Of a stretch of DNA of 64,000 nucleotides, positions 45,059-57,886 are shown piece by piece. Numbering within the stretch: position 1 is the stretch's first letter; the number at the start of each line of letters is the position of its first letter. This DNA is from Capra hircus (taxonomy: Eukaryota > Chordata > Mammalia > Artiodactyla > Bovidae): positions 55,599,550 through 55,663,549 of the forward strand of contig NC_030817.1 of assembly GCF_001704415.2 (NCBI RefSeq), read 5' to 3'. A program made the position numbers and the translations under genes. The notes beneath the pieces are model-generated. The model was not told the DNA's origin, did no database searches, and worked only from the letters and a program-made list of their open reading frames with translations.

Positions 45059-46313
45059 CCAAATTATTTTTAGAGCTGAATGAAGACTTGATATCCCCCC
45101 TGCATTTCCACTCTTACCCACTGGTCCTTCAGTCAGCTGGTAAAAATTAGCCCTTGAGAGCATATATATTGGGGCAGGAATTCCACAGACTTGGACACTC
45201 TCATCACAGGAGGTGGTACTTGAGCAGCCAATCTCCAATGGCCCGAGGCTGTTTTTTTTGTTTTTTTTTTTTTGACATTGATTTCTTGTTTCTGGTACCT
45301 CTCTGGGGATATATCATAGAGAGATTTAATGAATATTATTTTTGGTCTCCATTTATTTGATGCATGACCTAGTGACTTGCATTCTGGTTGGTTTTTTTTT
45401 TTGCTTTCTGATTATTATGTACTGCATACCTAAATCAATAAAGAGAAGAATGAAGAAATTGCTCTGTTTAACATTTCAGGACTGATGGAGTAATGTTATC
45501 TATAAATATTTATATTTTCCTGAGAAGATGCCTTTTTCTTTTGACATTTAGGCTGGTTCACAGAGATAGCCACCACTAGGGCAGGGGGCAGAGAATGAAG
45601 AGAGTTTTTCACAGTCAACTTTATACATGCCTTTCAAGGGTGTACATGGGAAAACTCAAAAGGATTTTTCATTATAATTTTTTTTTCTGAGGCATTGAAA
45701 TATTTAGCCAACCCCTTCTCACTCAAGATAGTAACAATCAGGGGAAGCTTGGATTATAATTATGCTCCCCCAAAACAAAATACATAGATAAGTTTGACTA
45801 ACAATTTCCCATGTGTCCCCCAGCTTTCTTCCCATCAGCTTCCCATCCCTTTCTGGTTCTGGTCCCTCTGGCTTCCCTAATGTGTCCTTTCTCCCAGCCC
45901 TTGCTTCAGTCCTTCCTGGATTGTCATTCTGTTGTGCCTGGTCCAGCAGCCACCATAAACGGTAGAGATCCTCAGAGCAGCCCCGAGCCCAACCCCAGTA
46001 GGTGATTACCTGCCTTTCATGAGGAAGGTAGAAGCCTGAGAAGGAGCTTGAAGCAAAGTCATGCTTCTTTGCTTGGAAGGCCCTTGAGCATGCTTTCTGC
46101 ATTTTGAAAATCTTGAAAGCAGGCAGGTGAGCACAGGGAAAGCCTAGCTCTTTTACTTGGTTTGAGTTCCTGCAGCTCAGTGTGGAGAAGGTAGTTATGC
46201 TTTTTGATCAGAGCTAAGTCTTTCGTGACCAGAAAGTGGGAGGTTGATTATTACAAATGTATGTAGTTTAGAGAGTACATAAAATCTTTTTGAAACATGG
46301 AGCCATGGAGTTT
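45059..46313. other. Unique sequence with a 127-codon open frame
   Basis: T-runs lie at 45251-45273 and 45391-45402. On the minus strand 45719-46102 is open for 127 codons outside any recognised repeat. Its composition does not look like a known domain and no splice structure is obvious. I do not call it a gene. Confidence 0.35.
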
Positions 46314-47154
46314 TAAAATCAGAACCAAAGTCTACAAGCAATAAATGCTGGAGAGGGTGTGGAGAAAAGGGAACCCTCTTACACTGTTGGTGGGAATGCA
46401 AACTAGTACAGCCACTATGGAGAACAGTGTGGAGATTCCTTAAAAAACTGGAAATAGAACTGCCTTATGACCCAGCAATCCCACTGCTGGGCATACACAC
46501 CAAGGAAACCAGAGTTGAAAGAGACACGTGTACCCCAGTGTTCATCGCAGCACTGTTTATAATAGCCAGGACATGGAAGCAACCTAGATGTCCATCAGCA
46601 GATGAATGGATAAGAAAGCTGTGGTACATATACACAATGGAGTATTACTCAGCCATTGAAAAGAATACATTTGAATCAGTTCTAATGAGGTGGATGAAAC
46701 TGGAGCCTATTATACAGAGTGAAGTAAGCCAGAAAGAAAAACACCAATACAGTATAGTAATGCATATATATGGAATTTAAAAAGACGGTAATGATAACCC
46801 TGTATGTGAGTCAGCAAGAGAGACAGATGTATAGAACAGTGTTTTGGACTCTGCGGGAGAGGGAGAGGGATGATTTGGGAGAATGGCATTGACACATGTA
46901 TAATATCATATAGGAAATGAATCAAATCACCAGTCCAGGTTTGAAGCAGGATACAGGATGCTTGGGGCTGGTGCACTGGGATGACCCAGAGGGATGGTAC
47001 GGGGAGGGAGTTGGGATGGGAGTTCAGGATGGGGAACACGTGTACACCCGTGGCAGATTCATGTTGATGTGTGGCAAAACCAATACAATATTGTAAAGTA
47101 ATTAGCCTCCAATTAAAATAAATAAATTTAAATTAAAAAAAAATAAAATCAGAA
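46314..47154 (+). mobile_element. Young bovine-type L1 3' end with 11-bp TSD
   Basis: The body 46325-47143 is 5'-truncated. It contains the ORF2 C-terminus, a 3' UTR (gggatgatttgggagaatgg, caggatgcttggggctggtg, ggcaaaaccaatacaatatt) and an A-rich end. TSD taaaatcagaa lies at 46314-46324 and 47144-47154. It is the best preserved L1 here. Confidence 0.95.
46329..46780 (+). pseudogene. L1 ORF2 C-terminal fragment, frame open to its stop
   Basis: In frame from KSTSNKCWRGCGEKGTLLHC through LPYDPAIPLLGIHTKE, FIAALFIIARTWKQPRCPSA and WYIYTMEYYSAIEKN to a stop after HIYGI. This is the cysteine-rich C-terminal end of L1 ORF2, downstream of the endonuclease and reverse transcriptase. It keeps about 150 codons with no frameshift, which points to a recent copy. 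There is no promoter and no catalytic domain, so it is not functional. Confidence 0.92.
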
Positions 47155-47637
47155 ACAATCCGGAGAAAGTTGAGATCCACTGACATAATAGAGCAGACTG
47201 GAGCAGGACTCTTATGTCTGGGCCCCTTAAGACTGTCTTTGATGAAGGGCCCAGAGTTAAAGGCTGCAGTCCCTTGAGGACTTGATGATAAGCAATGAGA
47301 CTCGATGTGAATTTTCAAGAAGCCTTGTTCAGTGAATTCACTGTGTGTCAGGATACCTTCTGTAACACAAATAACCATCTATCATTCTTTTTAAGTGTGA
47401 GAGTTTGACAGTAGTATTTTAATAGTCATATTTTTATATATGAAATGTTGGTAATGATACAACCTGTCAGTTGCAGCTGCATTGGGAGCCATGGTGATGT
47501 AAGCCCATGAGGATAACAATGGATGCGCCATTGGGCCACCAGTAACGCACAGTAGTCACATAAGTACTGATGAGAAGTTGTTTTCTCCCCTCCTCACAGC
47601 TTTTGAGACAACCCCAGCAGCTATTTTTAGGCCTTTA
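47155..47637. other. Unique sequence, no feature seen
   Basis: No repeat or coding signal recognised. Confidence 0.4.
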
Positions 47638-47863
47638 ATCATTATGTGTGTGTTAGTTGCTCAGTTGTATCCACCTCTTTGCAACCCCATGGAGTGTAGT
47701 CCACCCAGCTCCTCTGTCCATGGGGATTCTCTAGGCAAGAAGACTGGAGTGGGTTGCCATTTCCTTCTTCAGGGGATCTTCCCAACCCAGAGACCCAACT
47801 CAGGCCTCCTGCATTAACAGGTGGATTCTTTATCTCTGAGCTACCAGGGAAGCCCAGATCATT
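47638..47863 (-). mobile_element. Bov-tA SINE
   Basis: The body 47644-47857 runs from tgtgtgtgttagttgctcag to gctaccagggaagcccag. Short TSD atcatt lies at both ends. Confidence 0.93.
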
Positions 47864-50361
47864 CAAAGAGGACACAGTGTCCTGCTGAGGACTTGTGCCA
47901 CTGTGGGGCAGTGCTGTGTGGGTGGTCAGTTCTTGCCTGCCTATGCTATAGGCCATTCCCATTCTAACTGAACCACCCCCAGTTAAATTTCGCCTGCCAA
48001 GGACCCAGACTAATCTTAGAGCTCTTCAGGAGCCTCAGGGACTCCCAACCACTGAGAGCCCTCACTTCATCCTACAATCACTTAAACACTGAGAGGACTT
48101 TCCTGATCAGAGTGACAGCAGTTCTTAATCGAGACTCATCACCCTGCATTGCTTGTTGGGACTCTCTTTGTCCATGGAGAAGCGTCTGGACTAGTAAATG
48201 GCACTCAATGAGTCTATGTGGGTGAATAAGTGGATGAATGCTTCTTTAAGGATCGAGCATTTTGTACACCATTCAGTTGCAGTAGTTGGCTTCCTGCCAT
48301 AGTGAGAAGCAGATCCAGGGCTGAAACTTGGTTGTCTCTCTTTTGAAATTAGTTCTATGTAAGATTTAAGGACTAGAGTACCCATGATGCCACCCTGCCT
48401 TGTCAAAAAATTTTCTACATCTGAAACCTATCTGAGTCATAAAATTATCCCACTGACTACCTTTTAGATAAGGGGGAGAAAGAATCATTCAAACAAGGTG
48501 TAGTAAGTTAATTCTTATTGAGGAGCCATTACCCTTCCTACCCTGTCCACCAGCCAAATAACTATCAATTATTTGTCTCTGTGTCTCTTTTAGGAGGTGG
48601 AATAACTTAGAATTCCACATTTTTTGTTTTTATCGAGACAGCATATTAGGTATTAATAATAATGGTAGCAGCTAATACTGTGGTTAGACTTTTCCAACAA
48701 CAAGATCTTTATTATTTTAAGTGAGTTTTGTGTGAACTGAGACTCAGTGTGCGTTTTAACTCTGGAATCACAAGTTCACACAGGCCCGAAATGGTGGTAC
48801 TGCCATCAAAACCCATCTGTTCTAACTCCAAGACCAAATTTGTTTTCTCCATAACATGGTTTCTCTCAATATTAGTCAAGACAGTGGAGGGGATATGCTT
48901 GAATTTGGCTGAAAGATGGTTATTTTAAATCTGAAGGAACTGGCCTAATTTTTTAACAGAACTATAAATTCTTTCTGATGCTTGTTCCTTTGTGATAAAA
49001 AGGAAATCATATGGAGGAATTGCATCCGACTGTTTATCAAATAGTTCTGAAAGTCTGCCCAGTGCTGTGGATAACAAGTAATTATGGGCCCTCCAGGAGC
49101 TCATCATTGTGTGTGCAGAGTAGGCTCAGAAACAGTGATTCAGTGTTCAGTCTTTATGAAATATCTACTTATCTCCCAGGGTCTGTGCTGGGGCCTGGAG
49201 GCATGGTGGTCACTAAGTCCTGGGAGGTGAGTACAGTCTGAGAGAAGAGTAGGAGGGGGTGACAAGCTGACTCTTGAATGAAGAGTCGAATTTCCTCTGG
49301 GGTTAAAGGGTAGCTTCTCCTAACACCATCTGGAGGGCTATTTTTCTTTCTCATCTACTCAAATCCTCTCCCTCATCTACTCAGATTCCATCCTTTGCTC
49401 AAGGCTAAGTTCACATCTCACCCTCAGCCTAACAGGATTCTCAGCTGGCTCTTCCCAGAGTCCCGTCTTCATCCTGTGGACACTTCTGGTCCACTTGTCA
49501 TTCGTCTCCCTTTTTCTAGAATTCCCTGGTTACCTCACAGAGGAGTCCTCTCTCTGGTTGTGGGTCATATGTGCCCCCTGAGCATTTAAGCCCACTAAAT
49601 ACAGGTCCAGCTGTGTTTCATCTCATTTTTCCCTGAAGCACTCAGCACAGTGTCTTATACATTATAAGTGATTGGTAACTAGTTACTGATTGACCAGTTA
49701 ATCAGCCTCCTATGATGCTTTCACCCTAGCCTTGGCATCTGACTTTTACTGTGTCTATGAGTTACTTGTGCCTTTGACAGTTAGTTCTACAATTTAAGGT
49801 AGTTGTGTTGAACATGGCAGAGAGATTCCGGCAGAATTTTATGAAAATAACTCAATTGAGGGATGGACTATTTAATGTAATTGCCTGACATAAAAAGGAC
49901 TGGGGAGCTTTCTGTCTCTTTGTACAATGGATGAGATGATCTTAGAAGGAAGAGAGCCATTCCCTTTCATCAAGATTAGAGTAATTGAAAGTGTTGTTTT
50001 GTTGTAGTTGAATTTATTTAAATTTATGAAAAAGTGTATAACTAAAGGAGAAAAAAATGTCACACTCAGAAAATACAATTTTATCATTCCAATAAAACGC
50101 ATAGTTTCTCCCATATTTTCTTCTAAGAATTCCAAGTTCTACTTGTCTTCAATCATACTGTCCTTTCCACATTACAGCCTAGATGTGTTGGGTGGTATTA
50201 TAGCAAGGCCTTGGAGGTAGGGGTATGCAGGTTAGATCCCCTACCCCTCCTGTCACCCCATCCCCTGCCATCACTTGCTACTCTTGTGACTTTACACAGA
50301 ATATATGCATATCCATGTGCCTCTGCAGACGGCAGGAGCTGCATCCATGCCTTCCTTTGTT
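47864..50361. other. Unique sequence, no feature seen
   Basis: About 2.5 kb without a recognisable SINE, LINE or exon. Short frames on both strands have no domain. Confidence 0.45.
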
Positions 50362-50571
50362 GATCTTGTTTAGTTACTAAGTTGTGTCCGACTCTTTTGC
50401 AGCCCCATGGACTGTAGCCAGCCAGCCTCCTCTGTCCATGGGATTTTCTAAACAAGAATACTGGAATGGGTTTCCATCTCCTTCTCTAGAGAATCTTCCC
50501 GACCCAGGGATCAAACCTGCATCTCCTGCACTGGCAGGCGAGTTCTTTACCACTGAGACACCAGGAAAGCC
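50362..50571 (-). mobile_element. Bov-tA SINE
   Basis: Reverse complement of Bov-tA: gtttagttactaagttgtgt through gggatcaaacctgcatctcc and gagacaccaggaaagcc. Confidence 0.93.
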
Positions 50572-50715
50572 TCTGCCTACCTGTACATGTTCATAAAGAA
50601 AACATCACTTACTACATGTTAGTCAGTTTGTGTCAAAATTGTACTAATTTCCTTTATTTAGGAAAATGGTACTAGTTGAAATCTGAATTGAACCATAATT
50701 CTGTCTGAGTGTGTA

Positions 50716-51125
50716 AGTTTGCTGAATCTGCTGTAACAAAGAAGCCGCAACTCGGTGGCTTAAGCAGCAGAAATTGACGCTTCACTATTCCGGAAACTGG
50801 AAGTGCGAGATCAAGATGTCCTTGTGAGGGCTAGAGAGGAAGGGTCTTGTCCAGGCCTCTCTCCACGGCTTGTAGATGCCCGTCTCCCTGCGTCTATTCA
50901 CATTAGCTTCCCTCTGTCCATGTCTCTGTGTTCAGATTTTCCCTCTTTATAAGCATATCTGTTATTTTGGATTAGGGCCTGCTCTAACAACCTCATTTTA
51001 ACCTGAATTATATCTATAAATACCCCATCTCCAAATAAAGGCATATTCTGAGATTCTTAGGATCAGAGCTTTAACATATGAGTTTTAGGAACGGAGAGAG
51101 GTGGGCACACAATTCAACCCATAAA
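50716..51125 (-). mobile_element. MLT1-type LTR (ERVL-MaLR)
   Basis: Antisense MLT1 order: ctgctgtaacaaagaagccg, cagcagaaattgacgcttca, gcctctctccacggcttgta, ggattagggcctgctctaac, ccccatctccaaataaaggc and acacaattcaacccataaat. It is a solitary LTR with no internal genes. Confidence 0.8.
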
Positions 51126-54100
51126 TATATGTTAGGTATTATTGTGTTGGAGGACAGGATGAGTATCCGTTTTATAAGCCAATACTGATAGATGACAGAA
51201 TTTGTATCATAATTCCTGTTGATGAGGCACTCTCACTTTCAAAGCCAGAAAACACTTCAGTCCTGCCATTTCTTTAGAGAACCTTAGCCTTGGTTTCCCT
51301 CTCTCTTGACTGGTTTCTCTATTTTCTTCTGTTGTTTATCCTCCTTTAGCTTAAGTTTTGTATATGTTCTTAGAATTGTTTTCCAAATAGTCTAGGTTAT
51401 GGAGAACTATAACACTATCTTAAAATCATAATTTAAAATACTATGCTATGCTTACCCATGCTGTCAAGAGTTCATCATTTCATGTCATAACCCCGGGGAC
51501 ATGTTCCTTTCTTTCTCATGCTCTTAATGAAGTCATATTTATGTACACAGACTTAAAATTAGATTTAGTTTTGTCATTTGGAAATATAATGTAAATGTAA
51601 ATCTTATCCATCACTCACTGATGTAATTGGCAAGACTTTTGATTTGGCCTTATTTTATTAAGTATAGGAAAATGGTGCTCCATCATAGTGCTTCAGTTTT
51701 GTTAATATCTTTCTTGTAATTCTGATTCTGTCTACTGGATGGTTTTAGAAATTTGGGCTTACAGAAAGCAGAACATTGATATTGACCATGCATATCCATG
51801 CTGTTTTCTTTAGTAAAGTCTTAACTATTTCTTTTGTCTGTTATTTCCACTGTTCACAATATATTTTTAAATGTATGTTAAGCATCCATCTTTCCTCCAC
51901 CTCTTTTCTGTAAAACTAGTTTATTGCCCATGCCAGCTGTTTTTCCCCCATTCATGCCTCTTGTCTACTTTGTCCTTTGATAGAGTCCTTTGCACACTGA
52001 GCCCTTGCTAGCAGAATCATTCTGTGCGATGGACTGCACCATAAAAATCTAAATTGATTTCTGGCTTTTCCTGTTGTTAATGCATATTCACTTAGCTAAT
52101 CCATAAATCAAATCACCAATATCTGTACATTCAGATTTCATTTTTCCTTCTTACCTTAATATCTTCTGGGTTGCTTTTTAAAAACATTGATGATTCCTTT
52201 AAAGAAAAACCTAGCCTAAGAAAATCTGAAATAAAAAACAAGAGTTTTTAAATAGAAAAATCTTTTCACAGCCTGATTCGTAATAGCAAAAACAGGTACA
52301 CAAAAATGAAGATAGAGCAAAGTAAATCAGGATGCCTTGCATTGCAGTGTTACACATCTATTTAAACAGTGTTCCTAAAAACTTGGCAATACTGCGGAAA
52401 ATGATGATTGTGTAATTGAAATGGGGGGAGCGTTGGAATGCAGAATTCCAACCTACATAAAATTATGCATAAACAAAGAAAGGAGGTGTGTCAAAATGTT
52501 AGCAGTGCTCATCTTTGGGTAAGGCAGGGCCGACAGAAAGTCTAGATTCAACCTCCCCTTGCACCTCTGTGAGCCTGTTGCTTAGGAGACATAGCCTCTT
52601 AAGCCTGATTTTCCAGGGTAAATAAGGACTCTCTCATTGACTAAGTCAAGTGCTTAGTTCAGTGTATGACATGTAATACTACAACCAGTAAAAATCCAGT
52701 TGTTAGGAAAAAACAAAATACACAGCTCATGCATTGCACCACTCTTCTAACACACGCACTGCATTTATTTTTCCCTGTTTCTTTCTGTTTTAAAAGCACA
52801 CAGTTGGAGGCAGAGCCCTCAGCAGTGGCCTCTGTCAAGCCACGTAACCACTGTGTCCTGGTTGTCTTCCCTGGGTGAAGCCTAAATTCCTTAGCTTGGG
52901 GTCACAGCAAAGATTCAATGACTATGAAAAGGGCTTGGAACCAGTGCCAGACACATAATTGCTTCTATGTTCCTTGCTATTCTCTTTGATTTAAGAAATT
53001 TAAAAAATAAATGAAGGCAAGGGATTCAGAAGAATGGGAAAGTTAGAGCACAGATTTATGTATTTTGTAGAGAGCTGAGCTGAATGACGTCTAAGGCTGA
53101 GATTTGGGATACCACAGACTATATTAAGTGTAACTGAAACATTGCAATTTTTAGTTATAAAACAAGGGTGATCTTGGAATGAATAACCATAGAAAATGGA
53201 GATCCTTTGGAAAATCTAGTCTCATGAGTAAATGCTGAGATTGGCACTCTGATAATATGCTGATGGACTTTGACTCTCCAGAAATGTACATTTTAGTCAC
53301 ATCCCTTGGTTTGTTTCCATTCTCCACATACGTGCCAGATTTTAAAGTCTGGGCTCTAACACAAGTGCACTGCTGATTTATGGTTAATGGATTAACATAA
53401 AGAAATAGAAATAATATGTTTTTAATACTCCTTTTTCTTCAGAATCCATCCTTGCCAAAACCATGCACTATTACCTTTTTGAATGATGGATGATGCTGGG
53501 GGTTTGTGGCCAGGAATTCGCTGGTCTGAGGTCATCGGTGAAAACCCTGTCAGTGAAAGAAACTGGAGCAGGAAGTGGGAGATTTTCCTCCGTTTCTTAA
53601 GTGAACCAAGCATGATGGTCTGTGTTGTCACTTCACACCTGAAGGGCACACTTGGCAGCTACCGTCAGTCAGGTGTATGCTATTTTAGCGTTAAATTCCG
53701 CACAAGCTGGAGAAAGATGACCTGAGGGGGAACTTGTGTGCAGTTCCCTTCATACATTGTTCCAGGTTCAGTCAGAAACACACTGAATATATATTTTTTC
53801 CATATCATTGTAGAACAAACCCCTCTCCTTTTTTCCTCCCAAGTGAAAGCTAGTCTATCTGTACCCATGCCAGTGGTGTGTCCCTTTAGTGACAAAGCTT
53901 GTGTTTATCAACATCAGCAGTAGCCTCAAGAATCCCTTTCTCAGGATTTTACAGGCTTATCACTAGGGTCAGAAGAAAGAATAGGATGTGTTTATTCCCA
54001 GTTAGCCAAATAAATAGTAAATAATTCATAGTTCTCCTGATCTTGACCTTCACTTTTGTTTTTCTTCTATTTTTTTTTTTCTTAGACCTGACCTTTCATT

Positions 54101-54173
54101 TCTCTGTCCTATTTCTGTAAACAGCTTCAGATCATTTGTATGAGTTAGGATATAAAAGAATTCAAAATCAGAG
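51126..54173. other. About 3 kb without young repeats
   Basis: No SINE seen. About 52260-52535 (cttttcacagcctgattcgt, tgttagcagtgctcatcttt) may be a very old LINE 3' end, but this is weak. No exon is recognised. Confidence 0.4.
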
Positions 54174-54391
54174 TTAAATGTGGAGCCTTATAGGGACTTC
54201 CCTGGTGGTCTGGTGGCTAAGACTCTGAGCTCTCAGTGCAGGGGGCCTGGGTTTGATCCCTGGTCGGGGAGCTAGATTCCACATGCCACAACTAACAAGT
54301 TCTCGTGCTGCAACTAAAGCTCCTGTGTGCTGCGACTGAGACCCTGTGCAGCCAGATAAATACAGAGAAGTGTTTTGTTTAAATGTCGAGC
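54174..54391 (+). mobile_element. CHR-type SINE with 13-bp TSD
   Basis: The body 54187-54378 starts near gggacttccctggtggtctg and ends with a tail after gtgcagccagataaataca. TSD ttaaatgtggagc (54174-54186) and ttaaatgtcgagc (54379-54391) has one mismatch. Confidence 0.93.
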
Positions 54392-54798
54392 TTTCTTCCT
54401 TACTTGTCTCGGTGAGCATAGGTGGACTATTGGAATTCCTGGAGAACCAGCACTGCCTTCTTAGCAATCTGATGGGAGACAGCAGTATATGCCACACACA
54501 GGCCAGGAATTCACTACCCTCCCAGATCCTCTGTCTCCATCTGTGAAAGGCAAAGCAACACCAAACTTGTTTTCCTTTGTAACCTGTTGAGCACATCAAG
54601 TGAAAAGACACCTGCGAAAGTGCCATTGACTTCTCCATGCCAAATGGACACAAGGCGTAGCATCTCACGGTTGATCCAGTGCAGACTCCCCCCCAAGAGG
54701 GCTACAGATGAGAATTCTGAGAGCCTAGGAGAGGAGAGGGTTTCTGCCAACTGGAAAGACTATAGTTTCTAGTTTCTGGAAAGACTAGTTTCTAAAAA
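54392..54798. other. Unique segment open on both strands
   Basis: The plus strand is open across about 54515-54772 (ending TDENSESLGEERVSANWKDYSF) and the minus strand across 54514-54750. The plus reading looks mildly protein-like, but no splice sites or domain are clear. Not called as a gene. Confidence 0.3.
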
Positions 54799-55066
54799 CA
54801 AAGCTTTTTATTTTTTAAAAAAGATTTATTTCTTTGGCTGTGTCCGGTCTTAGTTGTATCACGCGAGATCTTTCACTGCAGTGCACGGATTCTCTAGTAG
54901 TGGTGTGCAGGCTTCAGTAGTAGTTGTGGCGCATAGTGCCTTGTACGGGCTTAGTTGCCCCTCTGCATGTGGCATCTTAGTTCCCCAGCCAGGGATCGAA
55001 CCCATGTCCCCTGAATTGCAAGACGAATTCTTAAGCACTGGACCACCAAGGAAGTCCCCTCAAAGC
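54799..55066 (-). mobile_element. CHR-type SINE, long form
   Basis: The body 54805-55060 runs from aaaaaagatttatttctttg to actggaccaccaaggaagtc. Short TSD caaagc lies at both ends. Confidence 0.9.
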
Positions 55067-57283
55067 CAAGCTTGATGCTGGTGAATAACCAGGAAGAATG
55101 GAGAAGCGTGGTGGTGCATGTTTAGACAGATGTGTGCCGCAAGGCGAAAAGAATCGAGTTATGCAGGGATTGAAAATACATTTGTTCCGTTAAAATGAAG
55201 GGTTCTTACAATGTGAGTAGGGGGTGCAGATGGGTGAATGAGGGGCCCAGACCTTTGAGCTAAGCAGGTTGAGCCTGATTACTCATATAGTTCAAAATGT
55301 TGTATGTATTAAAAATGGCCTCTAAGCAAATTACAACTCTGTGAACATGTAGGTGTCTGTTTTCCTTCCTTTTAGCAGCTCTTCCTGTGCTTCTCTGCTC
55401 GTTGACCTTTTTCAACAGTGTCGGGTTCTGGATTGATTTGCACCAACCTATCCCTCCCTCCTCAGAATTTCCTGGTAATTAGGCATCATCTTTAATAATG
55501 AGCAGCTCTCATCTCATTTACTTGAGAGGTTCTGAAATGTAGCTTTTTAATACAGTGATAAATGTAGGTGTCTGCTTTTACAGCAAACTTTAGCTGGACA
55601 CAATTATGACCAACTATGTACTTAATGATGGAGTTTCAGGTGCCAGTGCCAGGAGCCATCTGGGAATTGGAGGGTAAGTTGGAGGGATCCTCGGAGGATT
55701 CTGACCATACCACGTACATAACCAGCTCTGTTCATTGTGGTAAAGGGGAGCTCTGCTTTGTGCTTTGCTACCAATGTGACCTTGAGAAAATCTGTTGGTC
55801 TCAAGATTATAGTTTCTTCATCTAAACATGGAAAATAATCTCAAAGATTTTTTCTCATCCTTCTGAATTTTCCATTGTAGGCATTCTTTGGTTCTCTTGG
55901 TGAAATTAAAAATGCTGACTTGTATCTCCAACAGTGCATTAAATAAACAGGTATTGAGCCTTCCTTTCTGGCAAGTACCTGAGAAGGGATCCCCAGGGAT
56001 CTTCCAGTTGTTCCCAACTGATGTGGATTTTGTTCTTTCTTTGTTTCTCATTTTCTAGAACGGAGAACTTCATCTTGTGAGCCATGGAGGTTGAGTTTCT
56101 GTGGTCAGTGTAAACATTTGTGGATGAGTAGGAATATTTGGGTCTGCTGGATGTTTGCCCTCTGTTCATCCTTGAGTCATGCTGTCAGTGTGAATAATTC
56201 CTAATGACTAATTTAGAAAAAAAACATCTGTCTTTCCATGGTGTACCTATTAATTCCACAAACATTTATCAAACATACTTGTGGGTACTGTGCTATGACC
56301 TTAAGAGTCATAGGTGGCCATAATGATATAGACACTTGTGTATGCCTGGCAGGCTCACTATATGGGGTCTGAATGTTCAAGGCAAGCCCTAAGGTACCTA
56401 ACAGCCCAGGAGAACAGGTGAAATACAAGACCCTGGCTTTTGCTTTGGAGGCACCTCTGGGTAGCTGCGACTACCCAGCTGGGTTCTTACTTGTCAGATG
56501 AGCTTTCCTCCTTCCTCCTTTGCAGGAGGAGGAGGAGGAGGTAAGGGATGGAGAGAAGGGGAAGCTGTTTCCAGGGCATTTCTTTGAGAGCAGAATTGTT
56601 CACAGGAGATATAAACACAGATGAGTGATAGCTTTTGTATAGACCCACATTTTATGCTGACATTCTCGGTTATGTGATGCATGCTGTTACTAAACAGAAT
56701 TGTATTTTGCCTGCTGAGAGAGGAGCAGACCCACAGAGTGAGTAAGGTGCAGCAATCATAATTGGGTACAGCAGTCCTCCAGTGGGTCAAAATGGAGTCA
56801 GTGGCTGGAGGAAGAGGCTGGGATTGGTGGTTAGCTCATACTCTTTTTCATATCCAGGACTCCATTGAGGCGTGGTGGCCTGGCCTTGTGGTCCTGCCAG
56901 CTGACTGCCACCCCTCTACTGTCTAGCAGGGTGCAGAGCCAATGGCACCTCATATAGGTCACTCTGGGCAGACGACATTGACGAGCCCTAGGACATGGGC
57001 CTACTGTGATGCCAACCCTGCTCCAGAGGGTGAGATTCTTTTCCCTTTGGGCTCTTGATATGAGGGAATTCAACCAACACCCAAGAGCAACAGTCCAGGT
57101 ACTAGCAGTTATCTGATGCACAAAAATGTTCAGCATCACAGCTCATCCCAGGATAGTTCTGCATTTCAAAAAATCATGTTGTATGATTTGAATAAAGATG
57201 AACAAGTTTACTAGACAGTAAGTTCTAACTAGGCAGGAATCATATCTGTCTTTGCTTCCCTAACGCCTGTAAAAGTATTATTA
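55067..57283. other. Unique sequence with old-repeat traces
   Basis: A (GGA)n run lies at 56524-56540. About 56245-56310 (ccacaaacatttatcaaaca) and 57205-57270 (agacagtaagttctaactag) resemble old L2/MIR-type tails, weakly. The 102-codon minus frame at 56831-57139 has no domain. Confidence 0.4.
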
Positions 57284-57740
57284 GTTCAGTTCAGTTCAGT
57301 CGCTCAGTCGTGTCCGACTCTTTGCCACCCCATGAATCGGAGCATGCAGGCCTCCCTGTCCATCACTAACTCCTGGAGTTCACTCAGACCCATGTCCATT
57401 GAGTCAGTGATGCCATCCAGCCATCTCATCCTCGGTCGTTCCCTTCTCCTCCTGCCCCCAATCCCTCCCAGCATCAAAGTCTTTTCCAGTGAGTCAGCTC
57501 TTCACATGAGGTGGCCAAAGTACTGGAGTTTCAGCTTTAGCATCATTCCTTCCAAAGAAATCCCAGAGCTGATCTCCTTCAGAATGGACTGGTTGGATCT
57601 CCTTGCAGTCCAAGGGACTCTCAAGAGTCTTCTCCAACACCGCAGTTCAAAAGCATCAATTCTTCGGCGCTCAGACTTCTTCACAGTCCAACCCTCACAT
57701 CCATACATGACCACAGGAAAAACCATAGCCTTGACTAGAC
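57284..57740 (-). mobile_element. BovB 3' end, antisense, joined to mariner
   Basis: Starts with GTTCA-type repeats (reversed BovB end), then cgctcagtcgtgtccgactc, and continues to catagccttgactagac. Beyond that BovB stops and the mariner terminus begins. The 141-codon plus frame at 57332-57757 is antisense to the BovB ORF2 end. Confidence 0.93.
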
Positions 57741-57826
57741 GGTTGGTGCAAATGTAGTTGTGGTTTCGGATCGTGACTTTTAAATCATCATAACTAGGCT
57801 CAGATACATCTTTATTAATCAAAATA

Positions 57827-57885
57827 GTAAGTTGTCTCTGCTGCCCTAAATCCTGTTTTGAACTCAAATAAGAGAATTGCTCGAA
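57827..57885 (-). repeat. 59-bp internal duplication in mariner, displaced copy
   Basis: gtaagttgtctctgctgccc to agagaattgctcgaa matches 58809-58867 at 54 of 59 positions, in the same orientation. At 58809 it is the expected start of the transposase gene. Here it sits right after the CNGS codons, where the consensus that I recall runs straight into the 3' end. Confidence 0.88.
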
Positions 57886-57886
57886 C

